Shown here in pieces: positions 17,103 through 25,076 of a stretch of DNA of 64,000 nucleotides (the first letter of the stretch is position 1; the number at the start of each line of letters is the position of its first letter). Source of the DNA: Nocardioides marmoribigeumensis (GTDB lineage: Bacteria; Actinomycetota; Actinomycetes; Propionibacteriales; Nocardioidaceae); contig NZ_JAVDYG010000001.1 in the NCBI RefSeq assembly GCF_031458325.1, positions 4,216,001-4,280,000 on the forward strand. The letters run 5' to 3'. The translations under genes were made by a program, and so were the position numbers. The notes below the pieces were generated by a model. The model did no database searches. It was not told the DNA's origin and saw only the letters and a program-made list of their open reading frames with translations.

Positions 17103-17690
17103 TCAGGCGAACTCGTCGGCCACGGCCTGCAGCCGCGCGCGATAGGCCTCCCACCACGCCTCGTCCTCGGGCGGCAGGTTCGGCGCGGTCCGCAGCATCC
17201 CGACCGGACCGTCGAGCTGCTCGCGCAGGATGTCCATCTGGCCGGCGTGGCGGTTGGTCTCCGCGACGACGTGGACCAGCACCCGCCGCAGCGAGGGGTG
17301 CCGGCGCTCCTCGGGCCACCACGGGACCTCGCCCAGGTCGTCGAGCCCGACGGTCGCGAGCGTGTGGTCGCCGTGCTGCCAGACGCGGCGATAGAGGTCG
17401 ACCACCCACTCCCGGGACTCCTCCCGGGTGGCCCACATGTCGGCGTTGTGCTCGCCGTCCTCGGCCATCCACGGCATCGGCTCGGGCCACGGGTGGCCGA
17501 AGCAGGAGCCGAGGTACTCCACGTCCACGCTCGCCAGGTGCTTCACGACGCCCAGCAGGTTGGTGCCCGTGGGCGTGAGCGGCCGTCGTACGTCCCGCTC
17601 GGAGAGGCCCTCGAGCTTCCACAGCACGGTCTCGCGGGCCCGCTGGAGGTAGGTCCTCAGGATGGTCAGGTCGTCCAGGGCGTCGGGCAT
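17103..17690 (-). CDS. DinB family protein (DUF664)
   Basis: 195-aa four-helix-bundle protein of the DinB/DUF664 superfamily, which includes metal-dependent thiol transferases that use mycothiol or bacillithiol. The metal-binding histidines are suggested by VVKHLASVD near residue 49 and HVVAETNRHAGQMDILRE near residues 139-156. The signature GLSERDVRRPLTPTGTNLLG is seen near 28-47. A role in thiol-dependent detoxification is inferred from family only. ATG start with GAGGGTGGG upstream. It is divergent from the methyltransferase gene. Confidence 0.85.
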   Translation of the reverse strand: MPDALDDLTILRTYLQRARETVLWKLEGLSERDVRRPLTPTGTNLLGVVKHLASVDVEYLGSCFGHPWPEPMPWMAEDGEHNADMWATREESREWVVDLYRRVWQHGDHTLATVGLDDLGEVPWWPEERRHPSLRRVLVHVVAETNRHAGQMDILREQLDGPVGMLRTAPNLPPEDEAWWEAYRARLQAVADEFA

Positions 17691-17756
17691 GGGCCCACCC
17701 TCGCACCGGGGCTGGACAGCACGCATGCGCGTTTCCGGTGCGGGTACGACGGCCTC

Positions 17757-18362
17757 GTGCAGACCGTGCTCCGCTCCCTCCCCTTCGGCCCTCTGGTGAT
17801 CGCCTGGCACGAGGGCGTCCTCGAGCCCCGTCCCTGGACAGCCGCGCAGTCACGCTGGGCCGCCGCGCTCGCCGCCGACCTGCCCGCCGGGCCGCTGCTC
17901 GAGCTCTGCTCCGGAGCCGGCCACATCGGGCTGCTGGCGGCGCACCTGTCCCAGCGCCCGGTCGTGTGCGTGGACGTCTCCCCCGCCGCCTGCGCCCTGA
18001 CCCGGCTCAACGCCGAGGCCGCCGGCGTCACCGTCGACGTCCGAGAGGGGCCGATGGACGCCGTGCTCGCCGCAGACGAGCGCTTCGGCCTGGTCATCGC
18101 CGACCCGCCGTGGGTGACCACGCAGGAGGTCTCGGCCCACCCCGCCGACCCGGTGCTCGCGATCGACGGGGGTGACGACGGGCTCGCCGTCGCGCGGCTG
18201 TGCCTGGCTGTCGCCGAGGCGCACCTCGGTCCCGACGGCTTCCTGCTCCTCCAGCTGGGCGACGAGGCCCAGGCCGCGGCGCTGGCCGCCGAGACGGTCC
18301 TGTCGCTGGAGGAGGTACGCCGCGAGGAGCGTGGGGTGCTGGCGCTCTGGCAGCGCGTGTGA
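17757..18362 (+). CDS. SAM-dependent methyltransferase (HemK/RsmC-like fold)
   Basis: 201-aa class I methyltransferase. SAM motif I LLELCSGAGHIGLLAA near residue 45, acidic strand VVCVDVSPAACALT near 67, and the NPPY-like motif as ADPPWV near residue 117. The DPPW form suggests methylation of a planar nitrogen, as in DNA, rRNA or glutamine of release factors. The target is not identifiable. GTG 17757 is chosen; TACGAC lies 6 nt upstream, a weak TANNNT match. Confidence 0.82.
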   Translation: MQTVLRSLPFGPLVIAWHEGVLEPRPWTAAQSRWAAALAADLPAGPLLELCSGAGHIGLLAAHLSQRPVVCVDVSPAACALTRLNAEAAGVTVDVREGPMDAVLAADERFGLVIADPPWVTTQEVSAHPADPVLAIDGGDDGLAVARLCLAVAEAHLGPDGFLLLQLGDEAQAAALAAETVLSLEEVRREERGVLALWQRV

Positions 18363-18406
18363 CAGCACCACCCAGATCACTCGAGGTTTGGGCGCACGGC
18401 CATCGA

Positions 18407-18419
18407 CACACGATGTGTG
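18407..18419. promoter_or_regulatory. palindrome upstream of the yrhK-like gene
   Basis: CACAC-GAT-GTGTG, perfect 5-bp arms, 31 nt before the ATG of the YrhK gene. Size and place fit an operator for a dimeric repressor, by inference. Confidence 0.35.
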
Positions 18420-18450
18420 CGCAAGCGCATTGATCGTTCGAAGGGACCCC

Positions 18451-18729
18451 ATGCCGTCGACTCACGACCTCACGGTGCACCTGGGACACGACGAGCTGGT
18501 GATCCGGCGCCGCTACGAGTCGCTCAGCATCGCCAACGACGTGCTCATCGCGCTGTGGTTCGTCGTGGGAAGCGCGTGGTCCCTCTGGGGGTCGGGCCAG
18601 GTCGCCGACTGGCTGTTCCTGCTCGGCAGCGTCGAGTTCCTCGCCCGCCCCGCGATCCGGCTCGCGCGCCGCGTGCACCTGCGACGTGCCGGCCACGAAC
18701 CCACGAGCGACGCCTCGTCCGACTTCTGA
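18451..18729 (+). CDS. YrhK domain membrane protein
   Basis: 92-aa protein with the YrhK domain: HDELVIRRRYESLSIANDVLIALWF at residues about 14-38, a hydrophobic hairpin covering VLIALWFVVGSAWSLWG and WLFLLGSVEFLARPAIRL, and a basic tail. YrhK proteins are small two-helix membrane proteins of unknown function. ATG start with AAGGGA 4-9 nt upstream. The next gene starts 23 nt downstream, so the two are likely one operon. Confidence 0.85.
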   Translation: MPSTHDLTVHLGHDELVIRRRYESLSIANDVLIALWFVVGSAWSLWGSGQVADWLFLLGSVEFLARPAIRLARRVHLRRAGHEPTSDASSDF

Positions 18730-18752
18730 CCAGCTCCGACCCGAGGAGATCC

Positions 18753-19958
18753 ATGAACCCCTCCGACCAGATCGTCCACGACCTCGAGCGCCTCCTCCGC
18801 GACCACGCCGACCTCGGCCCACTCCTGGAGCGGTCCCTGGTCCAGGCGCGCGAGCGCGCGCACGCCGACCTCGACCCCGAGCTGTGCCACGCGCTCGAGT
18901 GGCCCACGGACCTCTCGGAGTACGCCGACTACCTGCGGCGGTTCATCAGGTGGATCCCGCAGCAGACCGACGCCCCCGCCTGGAAGGCCACCGCCCCGGA
19001 GGAGAGGTACGCCCAGGAGGTCAGTGACCGGCTCGCGCACTTCTTCTGGCTGGTCGACCAACGGGCCGCAGGCGAGGAGGGGGACGGCCGCGCGATCGCC
19101 GAGAGCATCCCGGCCTTCCAGGACTGGCTGACCGACTTCGCCCGGCAGTGGGGCAGCTTCCTCGACACCCCGGAGTCGTTCGGTCCCGACGTGCTCGACT
19201 CGTTCCTCGCCAACGCGCCGGAGTACGGCGTCGAGGAGTCCCTGGTCGACGGGCGGCCCAACTCGCCGAGCGGGTGGCTGACCTTCAACCAGTTCTTCGC
19301 CCGCGAGCTCAACCCTGGGCTGCGCCCGATCTCCGAGCCGACGGACAACTCGGTGGTGACCTCACCGGCCGACTGCTTGTTCCGCCAGTCCTTCGACATC
19401 GACGACGACTCCAACATCCCGGCCGTCACGATCAAGGGCACCCACCGCTACGGCAACATCGCCCAGCTGCTCGAGGGGTCGAGGTACGCCGAGGCGTTCG
19501 CGGGCGGCACGTTCGTGCACTACATGCTGCCGCCCTCGTCCTACCACCGCTACCACGTGCCCGTCTCCGGCCGGGTCGAGGAGTCGTTCGTGGTGCCCGG
19601 CAGGGTCTACATGGAGGTCGCGCTCGAGGACCACCAGCTCAGCTCCAAGGACCGCACCCAGTCCGGCTACGAGTTCAGCCAGGTGCGCGGCGTGCTGACC
19701 CTCGACACCTCCGCCTCCGGCCACGGCGACCTCGGCACCGTGGCGGTGGTCCCGGTGGGCATGTCCCACGTCGCCTCGGTCACCCTCAGCACCGTCCCGG
19801 GGACCGTGGTCACCAAGGGCGAGGAGTTCGGCTACTTCCAGTTCGGTGGCTCCGACATCATCATCCTGTTCCAGGAGGGGGTCGACCCGCAGGTCGACAC
19901 GAGCACCGCGCTGCGCCACGTGGGCTCCCCGGTCGCCCGCATCGGGTCGTCCGGCTGA
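18753..19958 (+). CDS. phosphatidylserine decarboxylase-like protein
   Basis: 401 aa. The C-terminal half is the PSD catalytic domain: GTFVHYMLPPSSYHRYHVPVSG (residues about 253-274) matches the HxxPxDYHRxHxP core of phosphatidylserine decarboxylases. The maturation site region reads FGGSDIIILF near residue 363, a variant of the LGST motif whose serine becomes the pyruvoyl group. The N-terminal 180 residues (helical, with WLTFNQFFARELNPGLRPI at about 178-196) resemble the long PSD-related group, not the compact bacterial Psd. It may decarboxylate phosphatidylserine or another amino acid-like substrate. GAGGAG precedes ATG 18753. Confidence 0.85.
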   Translation: MNPSDQIVHDLERLLRDHADLGPLLERSLVQARERAHADLDPELCHALEWPTDLSEYADYLRRFIRWIPQQTDAPAWKATAPEERYAQEVSDRLAHFFWLVDQRAAGEEGDGRAIAESIPAFQDWLTDFARQWGSFLDTPESFGPDVLDSFLANAPEYGVEESLVDGRPNSPSGWLTFNQFFARELNPGLRPISEPTDNSVVTSPADCLFRQSFDIDDDSNIPAVTIKGTHRYGNIAQLLEGSRYAEAFAGGTFVHYMLPPSSYHRYHVPVSGRVEESFVVPGRVYMEVALEDHQLSSKDRTQSGYEFSQVRGVLTLDTSASGHGDLGTVAVVPVGMSHVASVTLSTVPGTVVTKGEEFGYFQFGGSDIIILFQEGVDPQVDTSTALRHVGSPVARIGSSG

Positions 19959-19999
19959 GCCCGCGACCACCGCTCCGTGCCGACGACGTCGGGCAGGCG

Positions 20000-20209
20000 T
20001 CACGGACGCTTGTCGGGCGGCAGCAGCTTGTGGGTCCCGTCGCACCACGGGAGGTCCTGGGAGCGCCGGCAGCGGCAGACCGCGTTGACCGGGCGGCGGG
20101 TCAGGTGCACCTCGCCGTCGGCGTCCTCGACCGGCCGTCCGCGGCCCCTCAGCAGCATCGGACCGCCGGGGCACAGGACGACGTCGGGGTGGTCGAAGGA
20201 CGCGGTCAC
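20000..20209 (-). CDS. CDGSH iron-sulfur protein
   Basis: 69-aa single-domain CDGSH protein, missed by a long shadow frame. The cluster motif is exact: Cys45-x-Cys47, Ser50, Pro54, Cys56-Asp-Gly-Thr-His60, the three-Cys one-His set that holds a redox-active [2Fe-2S] cluster. There is no membrane anchor, unlike mitoNEET. The GTG start at 20209 overlaps the TGA of the diiron protein gene by 4 nt, so the two are translated together. The cluster may pass electrons to or from that enzyme; this is inference. Confidence 0.9.
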   Translation of the reverse strand: MTASFDHPDVVLCPGGPMLLRGRGRPVEDADGEVHLTRRPVNAVCRCRRSQDLPWCDGTHKLLPPDKRP

Positions 20210-21159
20210 GCGACGGACTCCCAGCCCTGCAACGCCATCCGGGCGAAGCGGTCCTCCAGGTCGAGGGACGCCCACGCCCCGAACATCACGTCGTCCCGCA
20301 GCGACGGCTCGTCCTCGACCAGCGTGGCGCAGATCGACCGGGCGGCGAGCTGGTCGTGCACGGCGTCGGCCTCGACGTGCTCGCGGTAGTAGTCGACCAG
20401 CGGCTCCCCCAGGTCGAGCCGCGAGAGCCCTTGGGCCATGCGGCGCGACGGCACGGAGCTGGTGATCTCGAATGCCGCGAGGTGGCCCATCGCCGCACCG
20501 CGCAGCCGGCGCTGCAGGCCGAACATCCGACCGGCGTTGTCCTGCTCGAGCACCTCCAGCGGCGCCTCGTCGACGTAGCGGCCGTAGCCGGACTCGAGAC
20601 CGGCTCCCTCCAGCCCGAGGACGAACAGGTGGTGGTGCAGACGGTTGGGGTCGCCGGCGCCGTACTCGTCGTACTGCAGCTCGGCCAGGGCCGCCTTGGC
20701 CCGCACCGGCAGGGTCGGCACGACCCACGCGACCGGGTCGGACTCGTGCAGGTGGTAGACCGACCTCATCCGCAGCAGCTCGCGCACCTGCTCGGCGCCG
20801 GCCTGCGCCTTGACGAACTGCGCGATCGAGGCGCCGTCGTGCGCCTCCACGAGGTCGAAGAGGTCCTGCGCCACGTCACCGGAGTCGGGCCGCTCGGTCA
20901 CCGCCGCCCACCGCCGGCGCAGTCGCCCCTCGAGCTCGTCCTCCAGGTCGCGCCGCAGGGCCAGCAGCGCCGGAGACCGCTCGGCCCGGTCGTCGACGTC
21001 GTCGAAGCCTCGGTGGTGCAGCGAGTGCAGCATCCACAGCGCGATCGCGCGGTCCTCCGCGCCGTCGTCGGGCAGCCCGACGGGCAGCGCGTCGGGGTCG
21101 TCGCGGAGGGCGGCGTGCAGGCGCATGCTGAGGCGTCCGCGGGGCTTGGGGGCGTCCAT
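20206..21159 (-). CDS. heme-oxygenase-like diiron (iron-containing redox enzyme) protein
   Basis: 317-aa all-helical protein of the iron-containing redox enzyme family, related to heme-oxygenase-like diiron oxygenases. Candidate metal ligands are in ALAELQYDEYG near residue 177, RLHHHLFVLGLE near 191-202, and YYREHVEADAVHDQLAAR near residue 257-274, where the E-x-H...D-x-x-H-D pattern fits a diiron helix. Known relatives carry out N-oxygenation or C-C cleavage; the substrate here is unknown. Overlapping downstream CDGSH gene. ATG 21159 has TACGTC 6 nt upstream, a partial TANNNT match. Confidence 0.82.
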   Translation of the reverse strand: MDAPKPRGRLSMRLHAALRDDPDALPVGLPDDGAEDRAIALWMLHSLHHRGFDDVDDRAERSPALLALRRDLEDELEGRLRRRWAAVTERPDSGDVAQDLFDLVEAHDGASIAQFVKAQAGAEQVRELLRMRSVYHLHESDPVAWVVPTLPVRAKAALAELQYDEYGAGDPNRLHHHLFVLGLEGAGLESGYGRYVDEAPLEVLEQDNAGRMFGLQRRLRGAAMGHLAAFEITSSVPSRRMAQGLSRLDLGEPLVDYYREHVEADAVHDQLAARSICATLVEDEPSLRDDVMFGAWASLDLEDRFARMALQGWESVA

Positions 21160-21210
21160 GAGCGGGACGTACCCGACGGGGCGAGTCGCACGCCCTCCCT
21201 GGGGGTGATT

Positions 21211-21849
21211 TCAGTCGGCGGGGTCGGTGACGACCACGACTGCCGACAGCAGGTCGGCGACGGCCTTGTCCACGACGCCGGCGTCGGGGTCGCCGAGCGC
21301 CAGGTGCAGGGAGGTACGCCGGGCCGCCACCTCGCGCAGCCGGGCGTCGGCCAGCACGTCCTCGACGGCCTTGCGATCGCCCCCGGTGACCAGGGCCGAG
21401 ACCCCACCGAGCTCGTCGACCAGCAGGCGCACGGCGTGGTCGGCGGCCGCCTCGAACGCGGTGCGGGCCTGGTTGTCGCGGCGCCGGGCGTAGCGCTGCT
21501 GGCTCCAGCCCCCCGCCTTGGTCTTGCCCTGCACGTGCCGGCGACCGACCTTGCGGACGCCGACCGACGGGCCGGCTCCCCCGGCGACCGCGAACCCGCC
21601 CCGACGCACGACCAGCAGCCCCCAGCGGACCGGGTCCGCGGTGGCGGCCGCGAAGGCAGCCGGGTCGGCCGGGCCGTCGTACGACCGGTCGAAGGGGAGG
21701 TGGGCGACCGCCTGCGCGCCGTCCGACGCCGTGGCCGAGAGGGCGCCGCCGGTGACGGTCAGCGACGCGGCGCCGTGGCGGCCCTCGAAGTTGTCGAACC
21801 AGCGGACGACCCGCGCCGCGGGCACGTGCACCCGGCGCGGGTCGGTCAT
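21211..21849 (-). CDS. acVLRF1-type peptidyl-tRNA hydrolase (Vms1-like)
   Basis: 212-aa member of the actinobacterial Vms1-like release factor family, related to eRF1 domain 2. These proteins cut the peptidyl-tRNA bond on stalled large ribosomal subunits. The catalytic loop is GGWSQQRYARRRDNQ at residues 113-127, with the glutamines replacing the GGQ of standard release factors. The preceding basic stretch RKVGRRHVQGKTK and the later LVDELGGVSALVTGGDRKAV fit the family. Cytosolic ribosome rescue is the likely role. Stand-alone gene between the diiron protein and the suf operon. Confidence 0.87.
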   Translation of the reverse strand: MTDPRRVHVPAARVVRWFDNFEGRHGAASLTVTGGALSATASDGAQAVAHLPFDRSYDGPADPAAFAAATADPVRWGLLVVRRGGFAVAGGAGPSVGVRKVGRRHVQGKTKAGGWSQQRYARRRDNQARTAFEAAADHAVRLLVDELGGVSALVTGGDRKAVEDVLADARLREVAARRTSLHLALGDPDAGVVDKAVADLLSAVVVVTDPAD

Positions 21850-21868
21850 CGACTCAGCCGACCAGGGA

Positions 21869-22237
21869 TCAGACGTTGAAGCCGAGGGCGCGGAGCATCT
21901 CGCGGCCGTCGTCGGTGATCTTGTCCGGGCCCCACGGCGGCATCCAGACCCAGTTGATGACGACGTCGTCGACCATGCCCTCGAGGGCCTGACGGGTCTG
22001 GTCCTGGATGACGTCGGTCAGCGGGCAGGCCGCGGACGTCAGCGTCATGTCGAGCACGACGTCGTTGCCGTCGATGTTGACGCCGTAGAGCAGGCCGAGG
22101 TCGACGACGTTGATGCCGAGTTCGGGGTCGACGACGTCCTTCATGGCCTCCTCGACGTCCTCGACGGTGAGGGTCCCGGCAGCCGAGCCGGCGGTGGACA
22201 GGTCCACCTCGGGCAGGTCGCTGTGGTCGGTGGTCAT
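21869..22237 (-). CDS. sufT: SufT-like Fe-S assembly factor (MIP18/DUF59)
   Basis: 122-aa DUF59/MIP18 protein that ends the suf operon and helps mature iron-sulfur proteins. Family marks are MKDVVDPELGINVVDLGLLYGV near residues 32-53 and LTSAACPLTDVI near 66 with the reactive cysteine, then VWMPPWGPDKIT near the end. Among several in-frame ATGs, I choose 22237 because GGGAGA lies 5 nt upstream; ATG 22249 is the alternative. It starts 15 nt after the sufU stop. Confidence 0.93.
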   Translation of the reverse strand: MTTDHSDLPEVDLSTAGSAAGTLTVEDVEEAMKDVVDPELGINVVDLGLLYGVNIDGNDVVLDMTLTSAACPLTDVIQDQTRQALEGMVDDVVINWVWMPPWGPDKITDDGREMLRALGFNV

Positions 22238-22251
22238 CTGGTCTCCCATCG

Positions 22252-22707
22252 TCATCGTCCGGCCGCGACCTGCGCGGTCGCGTCCTTCCAGGCCATCCAC
22301 CCGAGCAGGGCGCACTTCACTCGGGCGGGGAACTTCGCCACCCCCGCGAACGCGACGCCGTCCTCGAGCACGTCCTCGTCGGGCTCCACGTTGCCGCGGC
22401 CCTGCATCAGCTCCACGAACGAGTCGAGGATGCGCATCGCCTCGGCGACGGGCTTGCCGATCACCAGCTCGGTCATCACGCTCACCGACGCCTGGCTGAT
22501 CGAGCAGCCGAGGGCGTCGTACGACACGTCCTCGACGACCGCGTCGTCGCCGCTGCCGTCGAGGTGCACCCGCAGGGTGACCTCGTCGCCGCAGGTCGGG
22601 TTGACGTGGTGCACCTCGGCCTCGAACGGCTCGCGCAGTCCGGCGTTCTGGGGGTTCTTGTAGTGGTCCAGGATGATCTCCTGGTACATCGCGTCGAGGT
22701 CAGACAC
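22252..22707 (-). CDS. sufU: SufU Fe-S scaffold/sulfur-transfer protein
   Basis: 151-aa IscU-fold protein that takes sulfur from SufS. The zinc/cluster cysteines are in NPTCGD near residue 39, LGCSIS near 66 and VKCALLG near 130. SufU-type insertion relative to IscU is present (GRGNVEPDEDVL region). ATG start, 11 nt after the sufS stop, with AAGGAGCGC just upstream. Confidence 0.95.
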   Translation of the reverse strand: MSDLDAMYQEIILDHYKNPQNAGLREPFEAEVHHVNPTCGDEVTLRVHLDGSGDDAVVEDVSYDALGCSISQASVSVMTELVIGKPVAEAMRILDSFVELMQGRGNVEPDEDVLEDGVAFAGVAKFPARVKCALLGWMAWKDATAQVAAGR

Positions 22708-22718
22708 AGCGCTCCTTC

Positions 22719-23984
22719 TCAGCCGACCTTGAAGTAACGCTTGGTGTGCTCGAGACCTTCCACCAGGGCGTCGATCTCGCCCGGCGTCGTGTAGAGGTAC
22801 GACGACGCGCGCACGCTCGCCTGCACGCCGAACCGCGCGTGGGCCGGCTTGGCGCAGTGGTGACCCGCGCGGATCGCGATGCCCCGGCTGTCGAGCAGCT
22901 GGGCCACGTCGTGGGGGTGGACACCGGCGAGCTCGAAGCTGACCGCTCCCCCGCGCTCGTGCGCCGAGGTCGGGCCGATCACCGTGACGCCCGAGACCGA
23001 GGCGAGGCCCTCGAGCAGGTAGCCGGTGATCGCCTCCTCGTGGCGGCGGATGTTGTCCATGCCGACGTGGGAGAGGTAGTCCACCGCGGCTCCGAGACCG
23101 ACGGCCTCGACGATCGGCGGGGTGCCGGCCTCGAACTTGGCGGGGGCGTCGGCGAAGGTCGACCGCTCCATCGTGACGGTGCGGATCATCTCGCCGCCCC
23201 CGAGGAACGGCGGCAGCTGCGCGAGCACGTCACGTCGCCCCCACAGCACGCCGATGCCGGTCGGGCCGACGACCTTGTGACCGGTGAAGGCGATCAGGTC
23301 GGCACCGCTCTCGGTGACGTCGACCTTCATCTGGGGCGCGGCCTGGGAGGCGTCGAGCACCACCAGGGCGCCGACCGCCTTGGCCCTGGCCGCGATCTCC
23401 GTGACCGGGTTGATCGTGCCGAGCATGTTGCTCACCCAGGTCAGCGAGACGACCTTGGTGCGCTCGTTGAGCAGGTCGTCGATGTTGCTCAGGTCGAGCC
23501 GGCCGTCGTCGGTGAGACCGAACCACCGCAGCGTGGCGCCCGTGCGCTCGCACAGCAGCTGCCACGGCACGATGTTGGAGTGGTGCTCCATCTCGGTGAT
23601 GACCACCTCGTCACCGGGACCGACGCGCAGGTCGTCGGGCGCCCACACGAGCGTGTTGGCCACGAGGTTGAGCGCCTCGGAGGCGTTCTTGGTGAAGACC
23701 ACCTCGTCGCGCTGCGCCCCGATGAACGCCGCCACCTTGTCGCGGCCGCCCTCGAACGCCTCGGTCGCCTCGGCGCCGAGCTGGTGCATGGCGCGCGCGA
23801 TGTTGGCGTTGTGCCGCTCGAGGTGGTCGACCATCGTGTCGATCACCACCTGCGGCTTCTGCGAGGTGTTGGCTGAGTCGAGGTAGACCAGCGGCTGGCC
23901 GTGGTCAAGGGTCCGCTGCAGGATCGGGAAGTCCTTGCGGATCAGGTCGAGGCCGTCGAGGAGCCCGGGCAGCTGGGTCGACAT
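22719..23984 (-). CDS. sufS: SufS cysteine desulfurase
   Basis: 421-aa PLP enzyme that takes sulfur from cysteine for cluster assembly. The PLP lysine is in GHKVVGPTGIGVLWG near residue 234-248. The active-site cysteine is in RAGHHCAKPAH near residue 378-388, typical of group II desulfurases that need SufU. Also visible are EMEHHSNIVPWQ and the DASQAAPQ aspartate. It lies 2 nt downstream of sufC. Confidence 0.96.
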   Translation of the reverse strand: MSTQLPGLLDGLDLIRKDFPILQRTLDHGQPLVYLDSANTSQKPQVVIDTMVDHLERHNANIARAMHQLGAEATEAFEGGRDKVAAFIGAQRDEVVFTKNASEALNLVANTLVWAPDDLRVGPGDEVVITEMEHHSNIVPWQLLCERTGATLRWFGLTDDGRLDLSNIDDLLNERTKVVSLTWVSNMLGTINPVTEIAARAKAVGALVVLDASQAAPQMKVDVTESGADLIAFTGHKVVGPTGIGVLWGRRDVLAQLPPFLGGGEMIRTVTMERSTFADAPAKFEAGTPPIVEAVGLGAAVDYLSHVGMDNIRRHEEAITGYLLEGLASVSGVTVIGPTSAHERGGAVSFELAGVHPHDVAQLLDSRGIAIRAGHHCAKPAHARFGVQASVRASSYLYTTPGEIDALVEGLEHTKRYFKVG

Positions 23985-23986
23985 GG

Positions 23987-24745
23987 TCAGACCGCGGACT
24001 TGGTGTACGCGGCGTACCCCTCCGCCTCGAGCTTGTCGGCCAGCTCGGGACCGCCCTGCTCGGCGATCCGGCCGTCGACGAACACGTGGACGTGGTCGGG
24101 GGTGATGTAGCGCAGGATGCGCGTGTAGTGCGTGATCAGCAGGACGCCCTTGTCGCCGTCCTTCTTGAACCGGTTGACGCCCTCGGAGACGACCTTGAGC
24201 GCGTCGATGTCGAGGCCGGAGTCGGTCTCGTCGAGCACGGCGACCTTGGGGTCGAGCAGCTCGAGCTGCACGATCTCGTGACGCTTCTTCTCACCACCGG
24301 AGAAGCCCTCGTTGACGTTGCGCTGGGCGAAGGCACGGTCCATCTGGACCTCGTCCATCGCGGTGTTGACGTCCTTGATCCACGTGCGCAGCTTGGGCGC
24401 CTCGCCGTCGATCGCGGTCTTGGCCGAGCGCAGGAAGTTGGACACCGAGACGCCGGGGACCTCGACGGGGTACTGCATGGCGAGGAAGAGCCCCGCGCGC
24501 GCCCGCTCGTCGACCGACATCTCCAGCACGTCCTCGCCGTCGAGGGTCACGGTGCCGCCGGTGACGGTGTACTTCGGGTGGCCGGCGATGCTGTAGGCCA
24601 GCGTCGACTTGCCCGAGCCGTTGGGGCCCATGATCGCGTGGGTCTCGCCGGCGGTGATGGTCAGCGTGACCCCCTTGAGGATCTCCTTGGGGCCGTCCTC
24701 GGTCTCGACCGTGACGTGCAGGTCCTTGATCTCAAGCGTGCTCAT
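23987..24745 (-). CDS. sufC: SufC ATPase
   Basis: 252-aa ABC ATPase of the SufBCD scaffold. Walker A GPNGSGKSTL near residue 39, signature SGGEKKRHEI near 148, Walker B VAVLDETDSGLD with the SufC-specific DSGLD. ATG with ACGGAGAAACG upstream. It follows the Rieske ferredoxin gene after 10 nt. Confidence 0.97.
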   Translation of the reverse strand: MSTLEIKDLHVTVETEDGPKEILKGVTLTITAGETHAIMGPNGSGKSTLAYSIAGHPKYTVTGGTVTLDGEDVLEMSVDERARAGLFLAMQYPVEVPGVSVSNFLRSAKTAIDGEAPKLRTWIKDVNTAMDEVQMDRAFAQRNVNEGFSGGEKKRHEIVQLELLDPKVAVLDETDSGLDIDALKVVSEGVNRFKKDGDKGVLLITHYTRILRYITPDHVHVFVDGRIAEQGGPELADKLEAEGYAAYTKSAV

Positions 24746-24755
24746 CGTTTCTCCG

Positions 24756-25076
24756 TTAGTTCAGGGGGTTCGCGACGTCGACGAGCACGTCGTCGCCGTC
24801 GATGCGGACGGGGTAGACCGGGACCGGCTCGGTCGCGGGCAGGACGTCGGGCTTGCCGGTGCGCAGGTCGAAGCGCGACCCGTGCAGCCAGCACTCCACG
24901 TGGCAGTCGTCGACCTCGCCCTCGGACAGCGGGATCGAGGCGTGCGAGCACTCGTCGAAGATCGCGAAGACCTCACCGCAGGTGCGGATCAGGGCCACGT
25001 CGACGTCGTCGAGCTCCACCCGGCGCGGCTCGTCCTCGGTCAGCTCGGACAGCGCGCAGACCCGCTCGAACGTCAT
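24756..25076 (-). CDS. Rieske-type ferredoxin in the suf operon
   Basis: 106-aa Rieske ferredoxin of the dioxygenase-component kind. The [2Fe-2S] ligands are Cys43-x-His45 and Cys62-x-x-His65 (DECSHASIPL, CWLHGSRFD). It is inserted between sufD and sufC, an arrangement common in actinobacterial suf operons. Its ATG overlaps the sufD stop by 4 nt. Probably an electron donor for cluster assembly or repair; the partner is not known. Confidence 0.93.
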   Translation of the reverse strand: MTFERVCALSELTEDEPRRVELDDVDVALIRTCGEVFAIFDECSHASIPLSEGEVDDCHVECWLHGSRFDLRTGKPDVLPATEPVPVYPVRIDGDDVLVDVANPLN

